Shown: piece by piece, positions 40,799-47,620 of the stretch
Layout of the letters: each line of letters starts with the position of its first letter
Numbering within the stretch: the first letter of the stretch is position 1
Source of the DNA: CAYSPS01 sp964432975
Lineage (GTDB): Bacteria > Babelota > Babeliae > Babelales > UBA12409
Assembly: GCA_964432975.1 (NCBI GenBank)
Contig: CAYSPS010000004.1
Coordinates: 1-47,620, forward strand
Direction: 5' to 3'
DNA: 47,620 bases
Notes under the pieces: model-generated
The model's database searches: none
What the model saw: the letters and a program-made list of their open reading frames with translations, nothing else
Told to the model about the DNA's origin: nothing
Translations under genes and position numbers: made by a program

Positions 40799-41981
40799 AT
40801 GAGTTTAGTTATGAAAAAAATAGTCGAAAAATGTTTGCCCGCACGTAGACTTTTTAGTTTATTCTCTAATGATATCGCCATGGACTTAGGAACAGCAAAT
40901 ACGGTTGTTTTTGTACGCCACAAGGGCATCGTACTTGATGAACCCTCTGTTGTCGCCGTAAAACTCAATACCAACGAAGTTTTAGCAGCTGGCAAAGTAG
41001 CTAAAGAGATGTTGGGTAAAACTCCTGAAAGCATCATCGCCTGTCGTCCAATTCGTGACGGCGTTATCGCCGATTTTGAAAAAGCGGAAAGTATGATTTC
41101 ATTTTTTATTCGCAAAGTACACGACAATCGCATGACACTTGTACGACCACGCATGGTAATTGGTGTCCCATCAGGTATCACACCCGTTGAATTACGTGCC
41201 GTTGGCGAATCAGCAAAACAAGCGGGCGCACGTGGTGATGGCGTATACATTATTAAAGAACCAATTGCTGCTGCTATTGGCGCCGGATTACCCATTCACG
41301 AACCACGCGCAAATATGATTGTTGATATTGGCGGTGGCACCACTGAAGTTGCCGTTATCACGCTCATGGGTGAAGTTTTTTGTCGATCAATTCGTGTAGG
41401 CGGCGATGAAATGGACAATGCCATCGCACAGTACATTAAAAGAAAATACAACTTGCTTATTGGCGAACGTACTGCAGAATTGATTAAAATAAAAATTGGC
41501 ACCGTTATGCCCGATTCGCGTCGTGAATCGATGCTTGTCAAAGGACGCGATCTGGTCACTGGCGTACCAAAAACCATTGATCTCACCAGCGAAGAGGCCC
41601 ACTTTCTAAGAGAACGGATCATCAAGTCAGAACAATCAAAGAATTCGCTGATGGCTTATATTCTGAGGAATAACTTATTTGATGTTGTTGAATGCAATGN
41701 NNNNNNNNNACGAAGCACTGCTTGAAACAGTTGCAAGCATTGTCGATATTGTTAAAACAGCGCTTGAAAATACACCGCCGGAATTATCATCTGATTTAGT
41801 TGATACCGGCATAGTACTTGCTGGCGGCAGCTCACTTTTGCGCGGACTTGACCGCCTGCTTTCAAAAGAGACGAAACTGCCGGTACGTGTGGCAGAAGAA
41901 CCACTCTTGTGCGTTGTACGCGGTGCTGGAAAAGTACTTGATCAACTCGATTTTTTCAAAGAAGTGTTAATGCTTGGCTAA
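40799..41981 (+). CDS. mreB: Rod-shape-determining actin MreB (disrupted by foreign sequence and gap)
   Basis: Cytoskeletal actin homologue that directs lateral wall synthesis. The N-terminal part has IAMDLGTANTVVFVRHKGIV, the phosphate-binding motif VDIGGGTTEVAVITLMGEVF and VGGDEMDNAIAQYIKRKYNL, and reaches TIDLTSEEAH. The C-terminal part resumes as EALLETVASIVDIVKTALEN and LAGGSSLLRGLDRLLSK. In MreB the two pieces join directly (SEE-x-H-EALLE). Here 97 bases of unrelated sequence plus 10 N stand between them. The true gene is probably intact at about 347 residues, with the extra sequence an assembly artefact at a contig end, but a real insertion is not excluded. Its end overlaps rsmA by eight bases. 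Confidence 0.92.
41603..41709 (+). other. Intrusive 97-base segment plus 10-N gap inside mreB
   Basis: Directly after the codons for SEEAH, 97 bases (41603-41699) encode nothing seen in MreB, followed by 10 N. The MreB sequence then resumes with (C)ACGAAGCACTG. Removing the segment restores a normal MreB. It is about one short sequencing read long. It matches no obvious IS end here. Confidence 0.8.
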
Positions 41982-42780
41982 ATCATCAGGAGCGCCACGT
42001 CAACATGGCGTGACGCTTAAAAAACATTTTGGACAATATTTTTTGCGTGACACAAGACCAATTGGTACAATGTTTCGTCACGCGTCTCTTGATGAAACAT
42101 CATCTGTGCTTGAAATTGGCGGCGGCTCTGGTGTACTCACCAAAGCTATTTTGGGGAAACATATTGCACGCTTGTGGGTATTTGAGATTGACCCAGAATG
42201 GGCACAGCATTTGCGAACAATTAATGATCAAAAATTAACCGTATACGAACAAGATTTCTTACAAGCAGACCTTACGCAGTTACTTGCGCCACATGCGCCC
42301 TGGATTGTTCTTGCAAACTTGCCGTATCATATTACCTTTCCCATCTTGCAACGCATACAAGAACACCGTGAGCTATTCGCACATGGCACTGTCATGGTAC
42401 AAGAGGAAGTTGCGCAAAAAATCGTTGCAACGCACGGACGAGCTTGTGGTGCACTTTCACATTATTTTCAGTGGTATTTTGAATGGCAATTGCTCGAGAA
42501 AATTCCGCCAGAAGCATTTTATCCACAACCGAAAGTTTTTTCGCGACTTCTTTACTTTAAGCCCAAAAAAGTCGATCCACCAACTCACAAAAAAGATGAA
42601 GCTGAGTTCTGGCAATTTGTACGCTCGTGTTTTAAACAACCACGCCGCACACTGCGCAATAACTTGCAACAAACACATATTTCATTGGAGCACGTTCCAG
42701 AAGAGCTTTTAAAGCAGCGCGCACAACAATTGAGTACACAACAATTTATTGAACTTTGGCACCTCGTGCACAAGAATTAG
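41974..42780 (+). CDS. rsmA: 16S rRNA dimethyladenosine transferase
   Basis: The 268-residue RsmA/KsgA dimethylates two adjacent adenosines in the 3' hairpin of 16S rRNA. It has the start signature KKHFGQYFLRD, the SAM motif SSVLEIGGGSGVLTKAILGK, and the catalytic NLPY motif in IVLANLPYHITFPIL. EEVAQKIVATHG and a C-terminal domain with FKQPRRTLRNNL are also visible. The apparent start is a TTG at 41974 overlapping the mreB end. No in-frame ATG precedes the conserved region, so TTG is the best choice. It overlaps the small minus-strand frame at 42746 by 35 bases. Confidence 0.93.
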   Translation: MAKSSGAPRQHGVTLKKHFGQYFLRDTRPIGTMFRHASLDETSSVLEIGGGSGVLTKAILGKHIARLWVFEIDPEWAQHLRTINDQKLTVYEQDFLQADLTQLLAPHAPWIVLANLPYHITFPILQRIQEHRELFAHGTVMVQEEVAQKIVATHGRACGALSHYFQWYFEWQLLEKIPPEAFYPQPKVFSRLLYFKPKKVDPPTHKKDEAEFWQFVRSCFKQPRRTLRNNLQQTHISLEHVPEELLKQRAQQLSTQQFIELWHLVHKN

Positions 42781-42928
42781 ATACATGTTTTTGAAAACCC
42801 TTGGCGTGCTCACGACGCACTTCACGTTTAATTTTTTCTATATGCTCAGCGTACCGAGCGCGATAATTTTCTGGCTGATGCCGCGCTAATTCTTTACGTA
42901 AGGCATCAAGTTGCGCAGTTTTAAACAC
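42746..42928 (-). CDS. Possible small basic protein overlapping two genes
   Basis: The 60-residue frame (MFKTAQLDALRKELARHQPE and a helix AEHIEKIKREVRREHAKGFQ) is highly charged, predicted helical and protein-like. It overlaps the end of the alpha/beta hydrolase gene by 43 bases and the convergent end of rsmA by 35 bases. Only 105 bases are not shared, which is about what would be left as plain spacer between convergent genes. It may be real or a chance frame; no family was recognised. Confidence 0.35.
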   Translation of the reverse strand: MFKTAQLDALRKELARHQPENYRARYAEHIEKIKREVRREHAKGFQKHVSNSCARGAKVQ

Positions 42929-44013
42929 TGCTTCGTCTTTTTATCGCGCAGCAAAAGAATTTCATCGTCTGGTATAACCACGATTTGTAATGCGGCACCC
43001 ATAAGCCGCCGCTGCTCAATGGCATGCGTAAAAATTGGCAACAACACCGCAACAGGTAGCGGATTAATGGGAAAATGTCGGCGATACCAATATGCCCAAC
43101 CAAATAAAAACATTTCAATATGTCCTGGATTAATATAGTCGATACGATGAACAACCCGAGTTGATCCATCAGAGCGACGAATTTCAAATTTTTTACGCAA
43201 AAATTGTATTTGCACCTGCGTCACGTGTGCGGGTACAGCAAATCGCCCACGGCGCATAAAGGTACGATGCGAAAATGAATGCATCCGTGATGACATAAAA
43301 TCAAAAGGCTGTATAAAATCGCCAATTGAATAAAAATTATATATCTTTTTAAAAAGCGGGCTCAAAACATAATTTTGATGCGACGATTGAATTGGTGTTG
43401 CCAGAAGCAGCAATTCATCAACGTGCCATGAAAGCACACGCTCATGACGCACGCATTGTGATAGCAATAATGCAACAGTACCACCATGGCTATAACCCAA
43501 AATGCGCACATGCGGCTCAAAACCGCGCGCACGTAAACGCGTAATTTTGTGCGATAACTCCTGAAATAACCGACTTGCTGCAATTTTGCGCGAGCGCCGT
43601 GTCATAAGTCCTGACCAACCAAACGTATAATGTTTCATCGGCAAATTATCTGCATGCACGAGACGCGTTACGTCATCATAAAGTTTGGCAAAAATATGAG
43701 CACCAAATTCTGAAGAATTTTTGCGCGGAAATGCTTTTTTAAGACCAAGTGCTTGAATGGGTTGTCCGTGATAAAAAAATGGATCAGTACGAACACAACG
43801 CACAATATTGGCAGCCGCCGAACGCCGCACGCTGTTACGCATAACTTTAAAAAAATCACCGGCACTCAAGTAGGGACGTACCGTACCATGAATGTACACG
43901 TTAAGCCAAACTGGCGTGAGTTCTGATGCTTGCGTAGTCGCACACAAAAACAACATACCACAAAAAAAACTGTACCAAAAATATTTTAATAACCAATCCA
44001 TTAACCAACCCAT
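42886..44013 (-). CDS. Exported alpha/beta-hydrolase (lipase-like)
   Basis: The 375-residue product has an N-terminal hydrophobic signal (FWYSFFCGMLFLCATTQASE, cleavage near 30), then an alpha/beta-hydrolase fold. The oxyanion-type YIHGT is at 40-44, FGWSG at 131-135, and the nucleophile elbow GYSHGG has Ser175. A later Asp (SIGDFIQPFDF) and a His (INPGHIEMFLFGW) could complete the triad. This suggests an extracytoplasmic esterase or lipase; the substrate is unknown. It stands divergent from the LOG-family gene. A small basic frame overlaps its 3' end. Confidence 0.75.
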   Translation of the reverse strand: MGWLMDWLLKYFWYSFFCGMLFLCATTQASELTPVWLNVYIHGTVRPYLSAGDFFKVMRNSVRRSAAANIVRCVRTDPFFYHGQPIQALGLKKAFPRKNSSEFGAHIFAKLYDDVTRLVHADNLPMKHYTFGWSGLMTRRSRKIAASRLFQELSHKITRLRARGFEPHVRILGYSHGGTVALLLSQCVRHERVLSWHVDELLLLATPIQSSHQNYVLSPLFKKIYNFYSIGDFIQPFDFMSSRMHSFSHRTFMRRGRFAVPAHVTQVQIQFLRKKFEIRRSDGSTRVVHRIDYINPGHIEMFLFGWAYWYRRHFPINPLPVAVLLPIFTHAIEQRRLMGAALQIVVIPDDEILLLRDKKTKQCLKLRNLMPYVKN

Positions 44014-44094
44014 TTTTTTGTACTACATCCTGCCAAGAAGTTATCGCATTTTGCAAGAATCTCTTGATACACTGACATAAAAACGGAGATGTTT

Positions 44095-44766
44095 ATGACT
44101 CAATTTTTTTCACGTTTAATAAATACCATAAAATACTCAATTCAATGGTTTTCAAATGTCTCTCATATCACGCCACATCTGTGGAAACTTTTTCGATTAC
44201 AAGAACCACGTGTTACTTTTTTTGGCAGTAGCAAAATAGCGCTTAACGATCGCTATGCACAAGATGCACGCAAACTTGCGTATTTATGTGTTCAAAATGG
44301 CTGGAGCATTATCACCGGTGGCGGTGGCGGCATCATGCAAGCAGCAGCACAAGGAGCCCAAGATGCAAAATCTGATGCAACAAAAATATTGGGAATCAGC
44401 TTGGTCGGCATTGAAGAAGGCGCCGAGTATGAGGCTGCTCATGCAAAATCTTTTATGCGCATCAAAGGCCTTACCGAAAGAAAATGGCTCATGGTTAATT
44501 TTTCAAAAGCGTGTATATTTTTTCCCGGTGGCGTCGGCACACAAAACGAACTTGCCGAGATCATGACGCTCATTGATCTTAAATTAATAGCGCCTAAGCC
44601 AATCATCTTATATGGAGCCGAGTACTGGCAACCATTGCTTGCATGGATGCAAACAAAGGGATTGCAAAACGGCCTTGTTTCGCAAGACGTATTAAATACA
44701 ATCGTTTTGGTTGACCATGTAGCGCGGGCATTTGAACAATTAAAACAAATAATTTCAAAAAAATAA
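44095..44766 (+). CDS. LOG-family protein (TIGR00730 type)
   Basis: The 223-residue Rossmann-like protein has the two LOG signatures: SIITGGGGGIMQAAAQGAQD and IFFPGGVGTQNELAEIMTLI (PGGxGTxxE). FFGSSKIALNDRYAQDARKL lies near the start. Relatives hydrolyse cytokinin riboside monophosphate or act as nucleotide 5'-monophosphate nucleosidases. In bacteria outside plant settings they are usually assigned to purine or pyrimidine nucleotide turnover. The ATG at 44095 has GGAG six bases upstream; the ATG two codons earlier abuts that Shine-Dalgarno and is less likely. Confidence 0.88.
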   Translation: MTQFFSRLINTIKYSIQWFSNVSHITPHLWKLFRLQEPRVTFFGSSKIALNDRYAQDARKLAYLCVQNGWSIITGGGGGIMQAAAQGAQDAKSDATKILGISLVGIEEGAEYEAAHAKSFMRIKGLTERKWLMVNFSKACIFFPGGVGTQNELAEIMTLIDLKLIAPKPIILYGAEYWQPLLAWMQTKGLQNGLVSQDVLNTIVLVDHVARAFEQLKQIISKK

Positions 44767-44799
44767 CAGCGAAATCTCGTAGAATTTATTTTTATAAAA

Positions 44800-44828
44800 T
44801 TGACAAATTTTGCTTTTTATTATAGCAT
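44800..44828 (+). promoter_or_regulatory. Strong sigma-70 promoter before the small exported protein gene at 44894
   Basis: Consensus TTGACA at 44800-44805 and TAGCAT at 44823-44828 have a 17-base spacer. It starts with TTGACAAATTT and is T-rich, closely like the promoter at 30431. Confidence 0.6.
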
Positions 44829-44893
44829 AAATACGTCACAAAACAAGCACAAAAAACATTTTTGCGCAGTAGTATTAATAATTTGGAGCTTCT

Positions 44894-45232
44894 ATGAACA
44901 TTTTTTATCTCACGGCTGCATTCATCGTCTGTTGCCAGATTAATGTACTATCAGCCATGCACAATTTACAGCCCAATGAAATAGAACACAGAATCAGACA
45001 TTATGAACAATTTCTGCAAACGGTTATACCGCTTGCGCGTCAGAATGCGCATCCACAATTATTCAACAGAGTACGCAACACTCAACACGCACTCAACACC
45101 GACATAAATGAAAATTTCTTTCAAGCTCAAGCATACCCGCAGCAATGGCTTCGCCTTGGGCTCCTTGTCGGACAATTTCGCTCTTTAATGCAAGATATGG
45201 CGCATCAGCTCGGCTATCTCCAACAACCATAA
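44894..45232 (+). CDS. Small exported helical protein of unknown function
   Basis: The 112-residue product has a signal peptide (MNIFYLTAAFIVCCQINVLS, cleavage near 20). The short mature chain is rich in Gln, His, Asn and Arg, and is likely a helical hairpin (NEIEHRIRHYEQFLQTVIPL; LRLGLLVGQFRSLMQDMAHQ). A TTGGAG Shine-Dalgarno lies upstream, and a strong promoter is at 44800. It is monocistronic and converges with the HAD gene. No family was recognised; a secreted or periplasmic role is likely. Confidence 0.6.
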   Translation: MNIFYLTAAFIVCCQINVLSAMHNLQPNEIEHRIRHYEQFLQTVIPLARQNAHPQLFNRVRNTQHALNTDINENFFQAQAYPQQWLRLGLLVGQFRSLMQDMAHQLGYLQQP

Positions 45233-45247
45233 CCCAAAAACTATTTT

Positions 45248-45892
45248 CTAACGTTTTAAAATGTTCAGCTGCCGCAACTCATGCAAAAGTTGGGCGGCAT
45301 TTACAAAACGTACCGTGTGCATCTGATGCACACGCGCTTGCGCCAAATTCTTTGGCGTATCATCAATAAAAATATAGCGTTTTTCGCGTCCACACACGGC
45401 AAAAAATTTCTCAAATGCTGCTGGTGCTGGCTTGGCTATATAACCATCGCAATGATTTGCGTGAACAATTTTATCAAAGAGTTTGAAAACTTGTGGATGT
45501 TGTTCTTTAAGTGCTTGAACCGATCTGCCACCAATATTTGAAAATATCACCAACTCATAGGTGCGCGCGCGCAACTGCTGCAAAATTTCTACCATCCCCG
45601 GCACCGGCTTTTGGCGATTTACCATTTTAAATGCCGTTTCATGTACACGCGCAAATGATGGATGCTTGGCTGCCAAGCGTTCAAGCATTTGCTCAACAAC
45701 CTTTTTGTTTCGCAATGACCATACTGCGTCATACCACAATGGAATATTAAACGCGAGTGGTACCAAATCAACTAAGCGTGGCGTGCGCACAAGCTCTTGC
45801 AGCACACCTGACCAGGACATACGAAAAACAACGTCGTGCAAATCAAGCACGATTGTTGTATTTTCTGGCAACCACTTTTTTTCGGCGTTCAT
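45248..45892 (-). CDS. HAD-superfamily hydrolase (HAD-IA like)
   Basis: The 214-residue hydrolase has HAD motif I as VLDLHDVVF (nucleophile Asp present, but His at the usual second-Asp position, followed by Asp). A helical cap (MSWSGVLQELVRTPRLVDLV) and motif II ELVIFSNIGGRS follow. Motif III lysine is in GYIAKPAPAAF, and motif IV is YIFIDDTPKNLAQARVHQMH. The replaced second Asp may mean altered or lost phosphatase acid-base catalysis. The start was set at MNAEKKW (45892); the longer frame adds a basic stretch overlapping the intergenic region. The gene diverges from murB. Substrate is unknown. Confidence 0.75.
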   Translation of the reverse strand: MNAEKKWLPENTTIVLDLHDVVFRMSWSGVLQELVRTPRLVDLVPLAFNIPLWYDAVWSLRNKKVVEQMLERLAAKHPSFARVHETAFKMVNRQKPVPGMVEILQQLRARTYELVIFSNIGGRSVQALKEQHPQVFKLFDKIVHANHCDGYIAKPAPAAFEKFFAVCGREKRYIFIDDTPKNLAQARVHQMHTVRFVNAAQLLHELRQLNILKR

Positions 45893-45998
45893 AATTTTTC
45901 TACGATTTCTTTTTAGTCTATAGCTTCTGGCATCAATATGCCAACCATCGTTTATTCGCAATTTGTAGCACGAAGCATTTTTGTCTTATACTAACAGT

Positions 45999-46937
45999 AT
46001 GGACATACAAAAAAATATTTCCTTAGCTGACAAAAACTGGTTTTGCACCGGCGGATGTGCCGAATTTTATTGCGAACCACACAGCGCACACGATTTTGCA
46101 CACGCAATTATTTTTGCACAAAAAAACAATCTTTCCACTACCGTGCTCGGGTTGGGAGCCAACGTGCTCATTGCTGATGGCGGCATTCCTGGGCTGGTCA
46201 TACGCCCACAAATTTGCACCATCCAGCACAAGCAAGAACATGATCAGGTACTTGTCACGGCTGGCGCCGGCGTATCTATAGAAACACTCATTAATTATGG
46301 ATTTGAACAGCGCGCACTCGGCCTTGAAGAACTCAGCGGCATTCCCGGCACGGTTGGCGGTGCTATTTTCATCAACATCCACTACTTTCAATATTTTTTA
46401 AGTAATTTTGTACATCATGCAACAATCATTCATGCAAAAACTGGCACTCTCCAAACGGTCGATCGTACCTGGTTTGATTTTTCTTATGATCATTCACGCT
46501 TGCATGAGCGCACACATTATGTTGCAGACGTAACGTTTGCCCTCAAACCAGCAGATGAGCTGGCAACGGCTTATGCTCAAGGGCGAAACGTTGAAATTGT
46601 CCGACATCGCTACATGCGCTACCCCTACAAGGGAACCTGTGGCTGTTTTTTTAGAAACTTTTTAGAAGATGAAATTCCATTCACTATTGGTGACAAGAAA
46701 ATTATTTATGTATCTTATTATTTAGACAAAGTGGGCGTTAAAGGCGAGCTTACCTTTGCCGGTGCACGCGTTTCACACCAACATGCCAACATGATTGTCA
46801 ACACCGGCAGCGCAACGTCAAACGATATTATTGCCGTCGCACGCACCATGCAAGAGCTCGTACAAAAACACTATCAATTACTTCCACAGCCAGAATGCCA
46901 ATTGCTGGGTTTTAAACAGTACCCGTTACTTTCTTAA
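45999..46937 (+). CDS. murB: UDP-N-acetylenolpyruvoylglucosamine reductase
   Basis: The 312-residue FAD enzyme makes UDP-MurNAc with NADPH. It has the FAD-binding motifs GLGANVLIADGGIPGLVI and GLEELSGIPGTVGGAIFINI, the conserved RYMRYPYKGTCGCFFRNFLE with Cys in place of the serine proton donor in that motif, and GARVSHQHANMIVNTGSAT near the end. The start is the ATG at 45999; a TTG at 45981 is less likely. It is followed after 15 bases by a transporter gene. murC lies at the other end of the window. Identification is firm; the Cys change is a known variation in some MurB types. Confidence 0.93.
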   Translation: MDIQKNISLADKNWFCTGGCAEFYCEPHSAHDFAHAIIFAQKNNLSTTVLGLGANVLIADGGIPGLVIRPQICTIQHKQEHDQVLVTAGAGVSIETLINYGFEQRALGLEELSGIPGTVGGAIFINIHYFQYFLSNFVHHATIIHAKTGTLQTVDRTWFDFSYDHSRLHERTHYVADVTFALKPADELATAYAQGRNVEIVRHRYMRYPYKGTCGCFFRNFLEDEIPFTIGDKKIIYVSYYLDKVGVKGELTFAGARVSHQHANMIVNTGSATSNDIIAVARTMQELVQKHYQLLPQPECQLLGFKQYPLLS

Positions 46938-46952
46938 ATAAATGGTCAGACC

Positions 46953-47615
46953 ATGGTAAATGAACTTATTTTTTTAGCCCATGTCGGCATTATCAGTGCA
47001 AGTGTACTTGGTGCGCTCATGCTTGGAGCGCCCGCGCTCAATGCACTTATTGTTTTGCAAGCAGTTCTTGCAAATTTATTTGTCGCCAAACAAACCGTAC
47101 TTTTTGGCCTTTTGGTTACCTGCACCGATGCTTTTGCCGTTGGCTGTGGCCTTACACTCAACATTATTCAAGAATATTATGGGCGCCCCGCAGCACGTCG
47201 CGCCATTATAATCAGTTTTGCCGGTCTCGTCTTTTTTATGGTGATGGCAGTATTTCAGCAATGGTATGCTCCGGCTTTTCAAGATATTTTTCATGCACAC
47301 TGGCGCATCCTTTTATGTGCAACGCCACGCATCGTGCTTGCCTCGGGCATAGCGTATGTATGCGCACAATTTACTGATTATTATGTATATCAATATGCAC
47401 AAGCGCGACGCTTACCATTTATCTGGCGCAACTATAGCTCACTCATTATTTCGCAACTAATCGACACCGTACTTTTCAGTGTTATTGGCCTCTGGGGCAT
47501 TGTTGATGCACTTGCGCAAGTCATCATATTTAGCTACGCCATTAAGCTCATCACGATTATCATCGCAACACCTCTGGTGAGCTTCGCGCGACGATTTATA
47601 CAACAACCACATTAA
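46953..47615 (+). CDS. yhhQ: YhhQ-type (VUT family) queuosine-precursor transporter
   Basis: The 220-residue integral membrane protein has six or so hydrophobic segments (IFLAHVGIISASVLGALMLG, LVTCTDAFAVGCGLTLNIIQ, IIISFAGLVFFMVMAVFQQW, IVLASGIAYVCAQFTDYYVY, SLIISQLIDTVLFSVIGLWG, KLITIIIATPLVSFARRF). The family pattern N-I-x-x-E-x-x-G is present as NIIQEYYGRPAARRAI, and the SQLIDTVLF motif is typical of YhhQ/DUF165. Such proteins import queuosine precursors such as preQ0 or preQ1, which suits a bacterium that scavenges from its surroundings. It begins 15 bases after murB on the same strand. The ligand is inferred from the family. Confidence 0.85.
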   Translation: MVNELIFLAHVGIISASVLGALMLGAPALNALIVLQAVLANLFVAKQTVLFGLLVTCTDAFAVGCGLTLNIIQEYYGRPAARRAIIISFAGLVFFMVMAVFQQWYAPAFQDIFHAHWRILLCATPRIVLASGIAYVCAQFTDYYVYQYAQARRLPFIWRNYSSLIISQLIDTVLFSVIGLWGIVDALAQVIIFSYAIKLITIIIATPLVSFARRFIQQPH

Positions 47616-47620
47616 TTATA

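Noticed and set aside
41603..41709. Intein or programmed insertion in mreB
   Set aside because: The segment does not start with Cys or Ser, shows no splicing blocks, and is only read-length; assembly artefact is simpler.
1..47620. CRISPR arrays, rRNA, tmRNA, 4.5S RNA, riboswitches
   Set aside because: No regular spaced repeats and no recognisable conserved core of these RNAs were seen in the intergenic regions, all of which are short.

Overview
The window reads as chromosomal DNA of a Gram-negative, probably host-associated bacterium. It has an outer-membrane beta-barrel protein, two SurA-like periplasmic folding factors, two secretins, MreB and the Mur enzymes. It also carries an unusually high share of small proteins with signal peptides and no recognisable family, and a chagasin-type inhibitor of papain-like proteases. 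This mixture, the divergent housekeeping genes and the gene content resemble Candidatus Dependentiae (TM6), a phylum of protist endosymbionts. That assignment is inference from memory; a 16S rRNA or marker-gene tree is needed to confirm it. The genetic code looks standard: TAA, TAG and TGA all end genes, and RF1 is present. Three runs of exactly 10 N (6041, 8683, 41700) mark scaffold joins, and each falls inside a gene.

Layout. 1-1067 (minus): start of murC and a MerR-type regulator. 1306-4696 (plus): yidC-recR-pepP. 4708-7987 (minus): exported chagasin-like inhibitor, argS and an arsenite methyltransferase with an added N-terminal signal. 8110-8803: two small exported proteins. 8874-10167: a damaged IS3-family element. 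10238-14142: membrane-anchored type I periplasmic-binding-protein-like gene (plus), then trxB, trigger factor, tRNA-Leu and tRNA-Lys (minus). 14308-17392: exported unknown protein, tRNA-Ser and tRNA-Arg (plus), prfA and rpmE (minus). 17560-20927 (plus): small membrane protein, two glycosyltransferase-like proteins with signal-like N termini, enolase. 20929-30285 (minus): moxR, then gspC-gspD-gspL-gspM and a second secretin. 30497-35747: exported unknowns, an S9 peptidase and two SurA-like proteins. 35731-39246 (minus): sbcD, a shortened glmU, an exported unknown. 39424-42780 (plus): tRNA-Ser, beta-barrel protein, mreB, rsmA. 42746-47615: exported alpha/beta hydrolase, LOG-family protein, small exported protein, HAD hydrolase, murB and a queuosine-precursor-type transporter.

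How it fits together. Envelope building (murC, murB, glmU N-terminal half, mreB, yidC, SurA-like proteins, beta-barrel protein) and protein export (the Gsp-like operon) dominate. The candidate system most worth a second look is the six-gene moxR/gspC/gspD/gspL/gspM/second-secretin cluster. It has two different full-length secretins but no GspE, GspF or pseudopilin gene in the window. Around it lie about a dozen exported proteins that could be cargo or host-interaction factors. No CRISPR array, rRNA gene or prophage was seen. No stretch over 300 bases lacks a gene or mobile element.
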